Source: Cheilinus undulatus
Lineage: Eukaryota; Chordata; Actinopteri; Labriformes; Labridae
Length of the DNA stretch: 64,000 bases
Reading direction: 5' to 3'
Assembly (NCBI RefSeq): GCF_018320785.1
Contig: NC_054886.1
Coordinates: forward strand, 28,655,732-28,719,731
This document shows positions 12,698-27,600 of this stretch, piece after piece. The position numbers were made by a program, and so were the translations under genes. How positions within the stretch are numbered: the first letter of the stretch is position 1; every line of letters begins with the position of its first letter. The notes under the pieces are model-generated. The model saw only the letters and a list, made by a program, of their open reading frames with translations, did not search any database and was not told the DNA's origin.

Positions 12698-15600
12698 ATG
12701 AACAGCAGCAGCAGCGGCTCTGGGAACTTTCTGCTGGTCCCCATTCCGGAGTACCCTCTGCTGGACTGCGTGCCCAACAAGACGGTGAAGATCGTGGTGC
12801 TGGGGGCGAGCAACGTCGGGAAAACAGGTAGGAATGCATGTAAGAATGCCGTTTAATGGAAAAAGAAATACAAAATAGTTGAAAAACAGCTGCTTTTTAT
12901 CGATTAAAATAGCTTAAATATGCAACAGCGCGACTAAAACAGCGGATTTAAATACATTTCATGCAGCTGTTTATTTTCAGGAGAGTCTTTGGGGCATAAT
13001 TGTCCTAAAGAGGTGGAAATATCGTCCTGTGTCTGAACTTAGCATGACTTGAAATATTCGTAGTGAGTAGCATGAACAGCAGAGGGCGACAAATCGCACG
13101 TGACGTCTATGTAGTCTGACAGTGGAGCAAGGCTATTATAGTTAACTAAAACTAGCCAAACAACTAAAATTATTCAAGTAAACTGTAAAGAGGAGTAAAG
13201 AAATGAGACTGTACACCAGTGTTACTCAATTCTGCTCAACCAGAGAGCCAGATAGTTTAAAAATAACTTTGCAAGAGCCACAATCTAAGTGGTGAAAAGT
13301 GGCAAAAAAGGTTAAAGATGCAGTAAAAGTAAGTTAAAAGTGGCAAAAATGGGAAGGAAAGTAGCAAAACAGTGAAAAACACAGGCAAAATGGTTGAGAA
13401 TTGACAAAAATGAGTTACAGGTGGCAAAAATGGTCAAAAGAGGCAAAAACATATAGCCAAAAATCGGTGAAAAGTGACCAAAATGAGCAAAAAGAAGCAT
13501 AAAGGTGGTAAAAATGGGCAAAAAGCTTTAAAAAGTTGGCAAAACTTGGGGGAAAGAAGGCATTTAATGGCAAAAGGGAGCTTATATGGGTGAAAAGTGA
13601 AAGAAAATGGAAAAAAAGAGGAAAAAATAGCAAATAGCAAAAAGCAGGAAAAAAAGGCAAAAAAGTAGCAGAAATGGGTGAAAAGTTGTAAAAATGGGGA
13701 GAAAAAGTAGGAAAAACGGGCAGAAACAGGCATAAATTGGCAGGAAATGACAAATATATGAGTTACAGGGGGCGAAATTGGTCAAAAGTGGCAAAAACGT
13801 AGGAAAAAATCAGTGAAAAAACAGGCATAAAAAGCAACATAAAGGTGTCAAAAATTGGCAAAAATGTGGCAAAACTTGGGGAAAAAAGTGGCATTTAATG
13901 GCAAAAAGCAGCTTATATGGGCAAAAAGTGGCAGAAAATGGCAAAAGAAGTTGAAAAAAAACTAGCAAATAGCAAAAGCAGGACAAATGTGACAAAAATA
14001 GGCAAAAAGAAATCACAAAAATGGACTAAAAACAGCAAAAGTTGATTAAAAGTGACCAATTAAAACCCATTGTACAAGCTTAGAAAACAAACTAATAAAT
14101 GTGACTTGCAATGGATGATTTCTGAGGTCAAAGTTTCCCTTTATTTAAGGTTTTCTGGGTGAATTATGTTTCAAATTAAGACATTAAAGAGCCACAAATC
14201 ATCACAAAAGAGCCACATGTGGCTCCAGAGCCACGCGTTGAGGAACACTGCTGTACACAATAAACTTTACTGTGAGCTTACAAAACTTACTATAATAAAA
14301 GGAATTTGGAGAAAAAATCTTTGTAATTGAAGTATTTGATAGCAGTACACTGACTGACCTGTACACCCAAGTCTGAGGAGAGTAAAATAATCTGATTGAT
14401 TAAAGAAGAATTCACACAATGGTGTTTTTAGGTCTTAAGTTGTATTCAAACAACACATTTGATTAAATAACTTCTATAACTAAGAACTTCTTTAAACATA
14501 TTTTTAAATGTTTTGATATTTACTTTTTGGGCTCGTCCCTCACAGGTATCCCATTTCCCAGAAAAACACTAAGATAAACTAAACTAACACAAAAAACTAA
14601 TCCAAAATGTAGCATTTTTACAAAATAAACAAATAAACCAGCAGTATGAACTGGTAAAAAAAAAAAGAAAAGAGAAAATGCACTAAAATCGAATGAAACA
14701 TTCAAAATTGGGCAGCAAAGAGAGGCCTGACAGTGAGGAAATGGCTCATTACAGTCATTAACTATTGTGTAACGATAAAAGTGTCACTTCAGGCCTGGAG
14801 AGGGGTCTGACAGTGGAGAGGGGCCCCGACACTAACAGTCTGCAGCCAGAACCAAGACCAGGGGTCATTAACTTTTCTTAAAAGGGGCCAGCTTTTTCCT
14901 TAACAGGCAATTTGGGGACCAAACTTTCAAATAAACTAAATAAATGTTCAAAATAGTCTAATTAACATTTTTTGTATATATTTTTTTTATTAGGCTCCAA
15001 CAGTGAGATCAGCCCTTATAGAGTGGTGCAGTTATGAGTCCTAAAACGCTGAAGTAAGCTTCCATTATAGCACTTCCAGTTCCCTCGTCTGAAAGTCTCT
15101 GGGATTTTTGAATGAGTTTTTGGTTAAATGCCTGAAATACAGTCTGTGGTGAACACAAGCTCAAGAGAGTTTAACGTTTTATCCTACAACATAAAACACA
15201 TCTGAAATGTGCCCCACCTTTGAATTGTGTATCTTTTCACATCTTAATAAAGGCGGTTGCTAAAAGACAGCTAACAAGGACTACAGCGTTTGTCGGGAAG
15301 AATATACGTCATCATCTGAAGCGCGGTAACTGAGCCAGCTGCTCAGTTGACGTTAAATCCAATCTACCGCGTTGTAGTTCAGTAAAGCATGACGTTAGCT
15401 TTTCACTTTCTTCAGTTAAATTAACGAACCAGATATGATTCTTATATTATCAATTAATGAAGATTATCTTTATGAACAAAACATGTAAGTTTCATAAACT
15501 TTTATTGGACACAGCTTATTTTCAGCAATAATCCAAAAACCCGTTGAAAAATCCCATAGACTCAACGCCGAGGAAACCCATGCTACGCCAGCTTCTGGGT

Positions 15601-18600
15601 TTGCCTACAAAACTATGTAACGACTGCACCACTCTATATCACAGCCAGCCACAAGGGGGCGACTGAGATATTTGAGCTAAATGTTTCGGTGGCTTTCACG
15701 TGGTCTATGACTCAGTTTGATGCTAAATTGCACTCCCAAAACGCCTGATGCCGAAAAGTTCCCACACAAAACAGCAGTTTTATCAAGAATGAACTGATAA
15801 ATGCATTTTTAATATGTATTATATTTCCTAATAATGGCTGACAGGTGGGTTTCTTTAAAAAATGGATGAAACATAAAGTCCTTCCTGATTAAATTGTTTC
15901 AATCGCTGTTGTTTTTGGTGTTGATTTTAAAGCTGTAGGGAGTTTACTAATTCCCAGAATACAGCAACATGTTCCTCTAAAAAGTCACATATTTTGAATT
16001 TGATCATGGTTCTGGGGGCCGCATGTAAAGATATGGGGGCCTGATGTGGCCCCTGGGCCGCCAGTTCTTGATTGCTGCCCTAGACAGTCTGGCTGCAGAC
16101 CATACTCTATGTCTCTGACGGCCCCTCTCACAGAGCACTGATGTAAGACGCCGTCAGTTCAAATGCATTCATAAATGAAGTCTGGCAGTTACATTCATGA
16201 AATGACCACATTGTACACATTAGAGACTAAAGAACCCCTGCTTTGGATTTGTTAGCTAAAGCTAACGTAGTCACAAGCTATAGCTATAGCTACATTACAC
16301 TAATTAACATTACTACAATAACCAATGTAGCTAAGTTAGCTTTAGCAACATGAGCTTCAGCAAAGATAGCTTAAGCTAACATAGCCATATGGATAATGTA
16401 ACCCTGAGCTTAGAAAGCTGCTTTGGGAGCTTAGCTTTAGCAACAGCTAGATTTTTGCATAGCTTGCGCTGCTAACGGAGCTATGCAAGCTATGTTTGCT
16501 GCATTAGCATGTTTTCATGGAGGATTAGCTTTTTTCCTGTAAGTTTCGTCTGCTTTTACTTTAATTTTTGGTGCCCTAACCCTAAACGGAAGTTTATTGC
16601 AATTGTATTTCTTAAGTTTTTGCTTGTATTTCTGATCTGACACAAATTCATAAACAGAATCTTTTGTTGGACAAAAACACAAGATCACTTTAATGTGAAA
16701 ATGTGTGCTCTTCTGTCTGAATATCATTGGGAGGAAAAGCGATCTTTAAAGCCGAGCTGTCCAAAATCCAAAAAACAAAGCTGGGCGAGATAATGATTGA
16801 CCAATACGAGACGATTCATGAAGGATTACAACATCAGATTCTGAGAATTGGTGAATCATTTTCTTCATTCAGACTTTGGGCCTGTTTGTTTAGCTTATCT
16901 TAACACAACCAAGGATGACAAAATCAAAAATATGTGACGGAAAAGGGAAATTCCAGCAACCCTCGCTGAGAGAGAGTGTTAAATGGGTCAGTAGGTTGCT
17001 TCAGTTTGTTCTGTTCCTTTAGTTAAACTAATTAAGTCCAATTTTCTGCATCCCTGAGTCAGGGTTCTCTTGCTTCTTTCAGCTCTGATTGTTCGGTTTC
17101 TGACTAAAAGGTTCATCGGGGATTATGAAGCAAACACTGGTGAGTTTCCATCCATCTGTTTGTAATAAAAGAAGAAACATTCATCAAAGTAAGCAGGAAA
17201 AGAGTGCAGAAATGATTCTCCTTACAGGACTCCTCTGCTTTAGTAATAACCCCATTCTCGGCCCATGTGTCTCTTTCTCTCCCTGCAGGAGCTCTTTACT
17301 CCAGAAAGGTCACTCTGGATGGGGAGGAAGTGTCGCTGCAGATCCAGGATACTCCCTGCGTCGCTCTGCAGGTAACTTATGGAGGCAGAGGCGAAGCGGT
17401 GCATGTTTCCATCGCTGAGATTTCTCATGCATTATGACAAGAACAGCTGGATGGAAATAGAAAATATAAATACTGTCAGGCTGAGATGCTTTTGCCTCAG
17501 TTTTTGGCAATAATATGAGCTCATCTGGTAAAACAGTCACAGAAAAGGAGTCTACTTATTGAAAAAGTCCTCTATTATCATTTAGTGTTTGCAAAAGGAG
17601 GTAACTGTCGACTGGGAGAGGGTCAAAGTGCAACTGCCTTGTTAGAGCAGTAGACTTAATGTGGTCTGAGTTAATAAAGCTATAATTTAGCCTAGCTAGG
17701 AGTTAGCCATGTTCTTATTTACATCCAATGATGTATCAAAAAATGGTACCTGATTTTTTTTAGTACTTTAAGATCAGATCTAGACAGAGAGCAACATCAG
17801 ACATTCAAACTAGCAAAGCAGTATACTTAGCCTAGCTGTGCTCAGTTTGTGTAGCCTACAAAATGCAAGACAAATAAAAATAAAGGTTACAGAAGCACAA
17901 ATTGATGGTGCAACTACAGTCTATATTGACAGAACCATTCTAACAACCTAGCTAAGACTGCTAACAGGCAGTTGGCAAGTGAGCTAGCTTGGAGAGCTAT
18001 GTAGCCTAGCTAGTTTGGTTGTTTACAGGTAGCTGGTTGGCTAATTAACATAAATCTCTGAAGAACTATGGTGAATAGTACCTTAGAAACCTTTTCTTTA
18101 AAAATAAAAATGTATAGTTTCTCTATTAACTTCAAACATCTACCATCACAAGACTTTCTGAACTAGCTAATGCTAGCTTAATTTGTTGGTGAAACAGCAG
18201 CACAGAAGCTCAAATCAAACTAGAACGACGTAAAGTGCTGGCAAAATCTCCTCTTTTAAGATGATATTAAAACAAACAGAAAACATACAAGCCCAGTTCC
18301 AAAAAAGTTGGGACATGCTGTAAAATGCAAATAAAACAGAATGCAATTATTTGCAGATCTGATAAACCCATATTGTATTATTTTATTTTATTTATAAGTA
18401 ACATATCAGCTGTTTAAACAGAGACAGCTTGCCATTTTGTGAAAAATGTTAGCTCAGTTGAAATTTGGTGTCAGCAACTTATCTCAAAAAGTAGGGACAT
18501 AGTCGTGTTTGTGTCGTATAGCTTCTCCTCTTCTTTTAACAACAGCCTGTAAATGTTTGGGAAGTGAAGAGAGAGAATGGTTGCTGGAGTTTTGGGGGAG

Positions 18601-21600
18601 GCATGTTGTCCCATTCTTGTCTGATGTAGCAGTCAAGCTGCTCAATAGTTATTTTTCGTGAAATGATGCACCAAATGTTTTCCATTTGTGAAAGGCCTGA
18701 ACTGGGAACTTTACTGTGAAGCCATGCTGTTGTGAGAGATGTGGTATGTGGTTTAGAATTGCCCTGCTGAAATATACAAGAATTGTTGTCTGCGGGAGCA
18801 TATGTTGCTCCTAAACCTCTATACACTTTTCAGCATTGATAGTGCCTTTCCAGATAAATAAGCTGCCCACGCCATAGACGCTAATGCAACCCCATACCAT
18901 CAGAGATGCAGGCTTTAGAAATGTGTACTGATAACAAGCTGGATGGTCCTGCTCCTCTTTAGTCTGCAGGACTTATTTTTATTCTTCTGACCACAGAACA
19001 GTTTTCCATCTGCTTCACTACAGTTTAAATGAGCTTTGACCCAGAGAAGATAGGGGCAGTGTGTGTGAATTGTGTTCACATACAGTACTGTGTAGAAGTT
19101 CTAGGCATGTAGAGCGCTAACGGTTCTTCACAGGTCCTGATGTTCCACAACCCCGGGCTGAAGAGAGGAGGGAGGGTGGCCAGAGTCAGTGTCAACACAT
19201 TTGACATGTAGGTGTGTTGCTCAGCAGCCAAGGCCGAGCTTAACAGCATTTCTTTTGTCCGGGCCTTTTCACCCCTGGTAATAGGCCCAGCAACCACCAA
19301 CAGTTTTCAGGTGCTTACATACACAGGACAACTAGGGGGTTGTGGCAACCCTCCTACCCGCCCTAACAGTACCCTAGGCTATGTTTCAGTGCCACACCTA
19401 CCCATAACCCCGGCCTAAAGCTGTGGTATTTGTTTTTTCTTTTCATAAGATTATTTTCCCACGTCCTTGGTAAGGAACAAAGACATCCAGAGTGTGACCT
19501 GGGTTGTGTCAATCCTCCTTCCTGCCCGGTGGGGCCCTCAGGTGGGCGTACTCGCCGTTACACACCTTACTTCAGCCTCAAACTTTGGCTCAAACATGCC
19601 TAAAACCTCTGCACAGTACTGTATGGCTTCTTCTTTACAGGATACAGCTTTAGCTCACACCTTTCTAGGCATGGTGAACTGTGTTAATAGACAATGATTT
19701 CTGGAAGAGTTCCTGAGCCCATGCAGTACCCTTTCCTGTTTTACTCTTTCCTGTAGTATCTTTTTATTTGGAGTAACTCAGTGATTCTATTTATATCTCA
19801 GGCCTTTCGTTAACAAAGGGGTTGAAAATGTTTACATTAGTATTTACTTACTTATCAAAGCCCCAACATGTCGATGTTTGAAAAGATCCGTTTTTATCAC
19901 ACAGACATGTCAGGAATGTATTTGAAGTGAGAGGAAATAACCCCTGTGACCATCTCCTCGCTCCTGATGTACTTAATGAGAGCAATGTGCCACACGGCTC
20001 ACCCTGCTCAACACCGACCGTCTGTTTACAAAACCAGGCCTGAAATCTGCTCATTTCCTCACCCAGGGGGAGATAACGGAGGGTGAGGAGGAAGTCCCTC
20101 CTGATGATGGGGACCGGCTTCCAGAGATTAGACAGAAATAATTGGTCAGTGGAAGCAGAGAGGTCAAAAGTTACAGAGCTTCTGAGTTACAGAGCTGGAA
20201 AAATGGTAGAAGCTGCAGCAGGAGAGGTTTCTAAAGAATCTCTGCAACGCTAGAGTGGAAATAAGGCACGTGGCATCCCCAGAAATAAAACTTTAATGGT
20301 ATTCAGCACAAAGCCAACCATTTCTCCAAAGAAAACGACAGTTTTTTCGGGTAATTTTGTGATAAAGTAAGCATGAGGAGTTGCTTAAACTGACCTGTTC
20401 CTAAACTGACGTCTGGGTGGTCTTGGAGGCCCAGAAGTCATAACTCCAAACCAGCTGGTGTGCCTCCATTAACAGCCGTTTGTCTTGGCAAAGTGCCTTT
20501 TCAGTAAAACCACCACCTGCTAACTCGTTTGAGCTGTGAAGGATGACATATGGACCATCTTGTGGACAGATCTGAACATTTTAAGTCTTGTGGACAAAAA
20601 AAGTCTAGTCAAGTTCCTGCTTTACTTGGTTGGGGTTCAGGGAAAATCGAACCAATGTTTATTGATATGGGATTTGGAATCTCAGTGTGTTATAAACCAG
20701 TCAAATGAGGTACTGCTGTATTCCATCCCTGTCCATCAGTCTAAGAATGCATTCACACTAAGCAATCCATGACATACCCAAAGTCTGGTTTGTCTGACCT
20801 GTCCCAGGCCCTGACATGGATGGAGAAGGTGGACTTTTGCATTATATGCACGCACGCAAGAGGTAACCCATGCTCAGGCTCACTTGGGCCTGGAGCAATG
20901 CAAGTGCAGGCCAGTGGGGGACTGGTGAGGTACAGAGTAACTGAGCTTGGAGGGAAAGCCTAGTCTGAGTGCATCCTTAGGTCACTGCTTTAATTCTGGA
21001 CCTGAGGGAATGTATTGAAATAGGAAATTTTAGGAATTGGAGCAGTTTCAGCAGGTCTTTAAATCTTGTATTTATCCAATTTGATTTGTTGATCGACCGA
21101 AGTTTCAGATGTTTAAGTTGTTTACCAAGGTTGCGCATTAAAAATGCATACAATTAGCAAGTCCTTTATCTCATAGGTCATTTTTCCTACCATCCAACTG
21201 GACCACATTAGCCAATCTAAGGCAAAAAAGGTGTAAAACATGTGGTGAACAATGCAAAATGGTTTGGTTAGGTTTAGGCATACAGGCTTACACACAGGCT
21301 TACACTTTTTTAGTTATTTGTGCTGTAGTATATAGCCATCTTAAAATGTAAATATAAATCCATTTTTTTTAAACAGAATGTAAATTGGTTAAAAATGTCA
21401 ATATAAAGGTGGTGAATTTGGAGTTTACAGGTAGCAGAAATGGGTTACAAGTGGCAAAAAATGTAATAAAAGTGGCAAAGTGTGTGGAAAATTTTCTGAA
21501 ATGGGATTTAAAAGTGAGAAAAACAGGTTAAACTGGTAAAAATGGATTAACTGAGGCAGAAAATTAGCCAGAAATTGGTTAAACTGACAAAAATGGGAAT

Positions 21601-24600
21601 AACAAATAGTGAAATGTGGTTGAAATGGGAAAAATGGATGTAAAAAGTGGCAAAAGGGGTTAATTGTGGCAATAATGGGTCAACAGAGGCAACAATAGTC
21701 ATAAAGTAGCAAAAATTGGTTTAGAAGTGATAAAAACAGGCAGAAAAAAGTGGTTGAAAGGGTTTCAAATTGGCAAAAATGGGTCTAGAGTGGCAAAATT
21801 TTGTTTAAATTGGAAAAAGTGGTGCGGAAAGTGATGAAAATGGGTTAGAATTTCGCAAAATGGGTTTAATGTGGCAAAAGTGGTTAAAAAACAGTGGCAA
21901 AATCCAAATTTTGCAGAAATTGATTAAAAAAGGCAAATAATAGTGACAAATTTGGGTGGGAAAAAAATCATAAAAAAAAAAAACACTCATAATTTTTAAG
22001 GCATCTGGCGACCCTCTCGCAACCCCTTAAGGGGGTCCCACGTTGAGAAGCACTGGTATACAGGATGGCCAGGAGTTAAGGTTAGGGTTAGAATAATGAC
22101 TGCAGTTTTAGTTAAGATGACTATGCTAGTTTTGTTTGTTAATTCACTTTAACTGTCACCATTGCCCTTGTCTTTATTGCTCTGATATAAATATTATAGC
22201 CTTTATAAGCTGTTACAATGTCTGGAATCAAATTTATGCTATTGGTAAGGACTGTATCAAACTCTTACTAGAGATAGCCTCATAGTGTTTGTTTATTTTC
22301 TATTTCTCTCTATTCTGTATGATTTTAAGTATGAAATATTTTGGACTGGAATTTGACTGTTTTGAACATACATTTGTTACATTTTAAAGAGCAAATGTTG
22401 GAGAAAAAGCTTTGAAAGGATCACCAAGTGATTATTTCTTTGTGTAGGTATAACTGAAGGTTAGTTGCAGCCTTTCATTTGAATTTTTTATATTTTTCCA
22501 ACATCATTTCTGACTGCTGTTTTTCAGGATGATGCTGAAGGCCTGTACTGCCAGGAGCAGATCAACAGGTTAGATTTTTACATATATCCAAATCCGAATG
22601 CTGCATTATTATTCTTTAAAAAATATATAACTGATTTTCTTTATGCAGGTCAATCTACTGGGCTGATGGTTACGTACTGGTTTTCTCAATCACCGACCAC
22701 AACAGCTACCGAACCATCCAACCACTGTACCAACACGTCAGACGAATACACCCCTCTGGAAACATCCCTGTCATACTGGTCAGTGTGCGTTAACTAAGAG
22801 CATAAGACTGAAAAAGATTAACTTTTTCCAAATATTGGAACTTTATTGGAAATCAGGTGAGTTCAGGGAAAATTCAAAATACACCATTGGCTATAGTTTG
22901 GTCACCCCTGGGTTACTCATTTAGTTTTGTTCAGTTAATAGCAATTTATTTGAAGGGGCCATATGCAAAACATTTGTCTGATTCAAGGAGGAGAGATGTA
23001 CCAGATTTAGCTATGAGCTAATCTTACTCAGTATTCCCTGGGCAGACTGAGATTAGATCAGAGACAAATCCTTAAGTGACTTATGTAATTTTTACTGTGT
23101 TGAATTACTGTAATATTAAATACAAATAGTTTCATGCAAATCATGTTTTAATACACCGAACACTACTTAGTGTACAGACAAACTTTTTACCCAGAGCCAA
23201 AGTGTTTTTCTGCTGTTTAAAAATGTTGTAACCATTCCCTCCTAACCCTAATCCCCATTATCTAATCTATCCTGTAATCTGTAATCTGCTGCAGGTTGGA
23301 AACAAGAGTGACCTGCTCAGAGCCCGACAAGTGCCGGCAGACGAAGGCGAGACGTTAGCAGCGTCATTAGGTTGGCTAACCTCCTCCTCTTACTTCTTCT
23401 TTCCTACTAAATCGGTTAAGTTTTCCTGCCACTACTTATAGCCATACGTGATTCTTTAGACCGTCAGTCTTCCTGAATATTATTGCTAAGGTGCTGTTTG
23501 AACATTTTTAACACTAGAACCACACAGTGCATCTGCACACCTAAAACCACCAGTGGGTAAAAGTGACCATTCATTAGAGGGCATTGATTTTCAGAAAGGG
23601 TACCGATTAAGAGCAAGTATTTAACCACAGATAATGAACAGCTGATTAATGAAAGAGAGCTAGATCGCTGTCAGTACCAGAATCGGCCCAGGACTCATCA
23701 CTCTGCCTGGAATATTCGCCACATGCCAAGAAGAAAAATACAAAATATTGAATGTCTTCCGTTGTTGCCCTTTGTCTTTCTCTTCTTCATCACAGACTAC
23801 ACTGTATTGTGCTGCTAGAGTTTCATGCCCTTACACAGCTGAGGCAGCTCTTGGCATCCTGCTTACACCTCCATATAATTATTAAGGGTACAGTTGTCTG
23901 TGGAAACACAAGCAAGATCAGGGTTTAACATAACAAACTGTATTGATCCAAGTTATACTGGTTGAACTATCCTGGTTGAGCGCCCATTTATGTTGCAGTT
24001 TATTCAAGGGAAAGGGAGGTAAAACAACACTAAAATAGATGAAAATAGGGAATTAAAGTTCGCTATTAATAAAAGTTGATCTAAAAGACCGAACATATCC
24101 AAGCTGGACTGCTTGATCTATTCTGGATCAGCCCCCATTTAATTTATGAGGCAGCGCATTGAAGTAAAGAAGGTTACACTGAAACCAGATGTAAATGGGG
24201 AATTAAAGTTCTTTATTAATAAAAGTTGAATGTAACAGACTGAAACTGATCCAAGCCAGACTGCTTGAACTATTACGGAAGAGCCCCCATTTATGTTACG
24301 ACTAGGCTCATTCAAAGAAAAGGAGGCAACATTACAACCAGATAAAAATAGAGAATTAAAGTTCTACATTGATTCAAGTTTAATGAAATGGACTGTACTG
24401 ATCCAAGCTGAAATGCTTGAACTATCCCAGACAGGCCCCCATGTATTTTAATATGCAGCACAGTGAAGGGAAAAGGGAGGTTACACTGAAACTAGATGTA
24501 AATGGGAAATTAAAGTTCTGTATTGATAAAAATTTAATTCAAACGACTGAAAACTATCCTGGATGAGCCCCCATTTTTGTTATGCCCCAGCTCATTCAAA

Positions 24601-27600
24601 GGAATAGGGAGGCAACCTTAAAACTAGATAAAAGTGGAGAATTAAAGTTCTTTATTGATAAAAGTTTAATGTATCATACTAACTAATTCGAGCCGGACTG
24701 CTTGAGCTTTCCCGGATGAGCCCCCATTTATGGTACGACCAGGATCATTTGAGTGAAAAGGAAGGTAACATTAAAACCAGATAGACATGGGAAATTAAAG
24801 TTCTTTATTGATGAAAGTTTAATGGAACAGACTGAAATTTTTCGAGCCAGACTGCTTGAACTATCACGGATGAGCCCCCATTTATGTAACAACCCAGCTC
24901 ATTCAGAGGTAAGGGAGGCAACATCAAAACCAGATAAAAATGGGGATAAAGTTCTTTATTAATGAAAGTTTAATGTAGCACTGTATTGTACTGTACTGAT
25001 CTGAGCCGAAATGCCTGGCTTATTCTGGATGAACCCCCATTTATTTTACAATGCAACACATTAAAGGGAAAAGGGGGGTTACACTAAACCAATATATGTA
25101 AACGGGGAATTAAAGTTCTTTGTTGATAGAAATTTAATGTAACAGACTGAAACTAATCCAAGCCGGACTGCTTGATCTACCCCGGACAAGCCCTCATATA
25201 TGTTACGACCAAGCTCAATCAAGTAAAAAGGGAGGTATCTTCAACACCAGATAAAAATAGGGAATTAAAGTTGTTTGTTTTTTAAAATAAAATTTCACAA
25301 ATAATTCAAGTGAGGAGAATGAAGGATCACTGATGAAAAAACACAGCTTTATTGAAATAGGAAAAATCTGGCACTTTAAATCCTGCAGAAATAAAAGAGT
25401 GTCTTGCCAATAGAGGCGTTTGGTCTGCAATGGCAAACATTTTTTCCAGAGGTTCCTCCCCTTGGTTTGATCAGAATTAATGACAGAAAAACTCCTAGTT
25501 GGTCATGAGACTCTGATTGAATAGTAGGTCAGTTTGATTCGATACAGAACTGTTGCTTTACCTCGATCCAGCCAAGCCATGCTCACATGAACCAGCAAGA
25601 ACAGATCAAATACTGAAATTTCTCACCTTATACCAAAAGTAGTGCCTGCATGAAGTTACCTTTGACCTGCTCACCATCCCTCACAGACAGGACTACTCAT
25701 GGTAATTTATAAATGTGTCTGACAGACGTTTTAAGCTTCTAACACATTGTCTCGCTGCTGTGGGGAAAATAGCAACTTCAACGACACTTATCTCTGCCTC
25801 TCCTTCTTAACTATATTCTGCATGCTGTCTAATGAACGAGGAATGCTGAGTGTTTGCTGAGAGATAACATCAGAAACTGTGTCTGCTCTTAGGAGGCGTT
25901 TACTTTGAGGCCTCGGCCAGAGAGAATCACGAGGGAGTCCACGCCGCCTTCCTGCATCTCTGTCAGGAGGTCAGACTATTTCTTTTTTATCCATTATTAT
26001 GTTAAACATGATTCTAGCAGACATTTGTTCCTGCGCTTAAGCATTTTACAGGGATGTTTGGTGCTTTAAATCCACCAACTTTAATGTTTTCCACTTCCTG
26101 TGGGAACCTTTAATATAGACGATTTCCCACTGATGCTGAGTCCCAAAAAACACAGAAATACCACAAGTTTGTATATTTAGATAAAAAGAAGTATACCAGC
26201 CCACACTGGTCTGTTCTGTATATTTTCTTTTCTGCTGAGGTAATAACAGTTTTGGCCCGGAGGCTGCGTCTGTTTGGATTTTGTTTCCTTTTCTGGTGTT
26301 GAAGGGCATACATGTCAAAACCTCAGTTCCTTGAAAGTGGTTCCTTTTCATCTGAGTATGTTTGAATTTATGATTTTAACTTTATCACTTATAGAAACAA
26401 CATCAACAAACACTGTGCTGTTCCACCAAGATGAATTAAGCTTTATTTTTGCATCTTTTCACTAATACTTTAGTTTTTCAGACCTAACACTTGGATAAAC
26501 AGCTTTTCAACCACTGAAGGCAGAGGTGCCAAAGGGGAGAATCGCTGGGATGATTCTAAGGGTCCATAGCTGACAAGGACTCTTAGAATATGATAATATT
26601 TTTGTTTGCATACTCAATTAATATCCTATCACTGTATGAGACCATTTCCCCAGTATTCACCAATAAAATGTGGCCTTTTCTTGTTTTTATTGCAATGAAA
26701 TCAACATTGGCATTGAGACGCCATGGTTCGCGTTATGCAGTTCCCTATGGGGTTTATTCCTCGGTAGGGGAGCAGCTCAGTAGCGGCTACGTCACGTGTT
26801 TTGTTGCTCTGATTGGCCCATAAAAATGTGACAGACAGAACATTCATCCAAATCACCCTCTGAGTTTATTTTAAAGGCTCTGCTCTCTCCCAAACGCTGT
26901 GTATGAGTGGTTTTCCAGATTGATGTGTGAAACCACAAATCCATCTGGCGTGCCGGGTTAGCTTCAGCTTGCATTTGTGGATGGCACGGTGAACAGTGTT
27001 GACAGACAATGGTTTCTGGAAGTGTTCCTGAGCCCATGCAGTGATTTCCAGTACACAGTCATGCCTGTTTAAATGCACGGCCACCTGAGAGCCTGATGAT
27101 CACCAGCATCCAATACTGAGCTTAGGCTTTGTCCCTTGCACACAGAGATTTCTCCACCGTCTGAAGATTTTGTTGATATTATGGACTGTAGATGGGATAG
27201 TCAAAGTCTTGGCAATTTTACATTGTGAAACATTTTTCTGAAAATGTTCCACAATTTTTAGACTCAATTTCTTGCAAACTGGTTAACCTCTGCCCATATT
27301 TACTTCTAAGAGCTCCTGCCTCTCTAAAATGCTCCTTTTATACCCAGTCATTTTACTGACTGGTTGCCAATTAAGCTCCTCCAGCTATTTTCCATCAGTA
27401 CCACTTACTTTGCCTGCCTTTTGTTGCCACGCCCCTACTTTTTTGTGATGTGTTGCAGCCATCAAATTTAAAATGAGCTAATATTTCTCATGAAGTGGTA
27501 AAATGTCTCAGTTTTTGATAGGGTGTTTATGTTCTACTGGAATAAAATATGGGGTTTAGGAGATTTGGAAATTATTGCATTCTGTTTTAATTTACATTTG

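Noticed and set aside
13312..14016. Five overlapping minus-strand frames rich in Phe, Leu and Cys
   Set aside because: They arise from the GTGGCAAAAATGGG array of a hAT element. Similar frames at 39.7, 47.2-48, 48.3-49.1 and 59.8-60.2 kb are rejected for the same reason.
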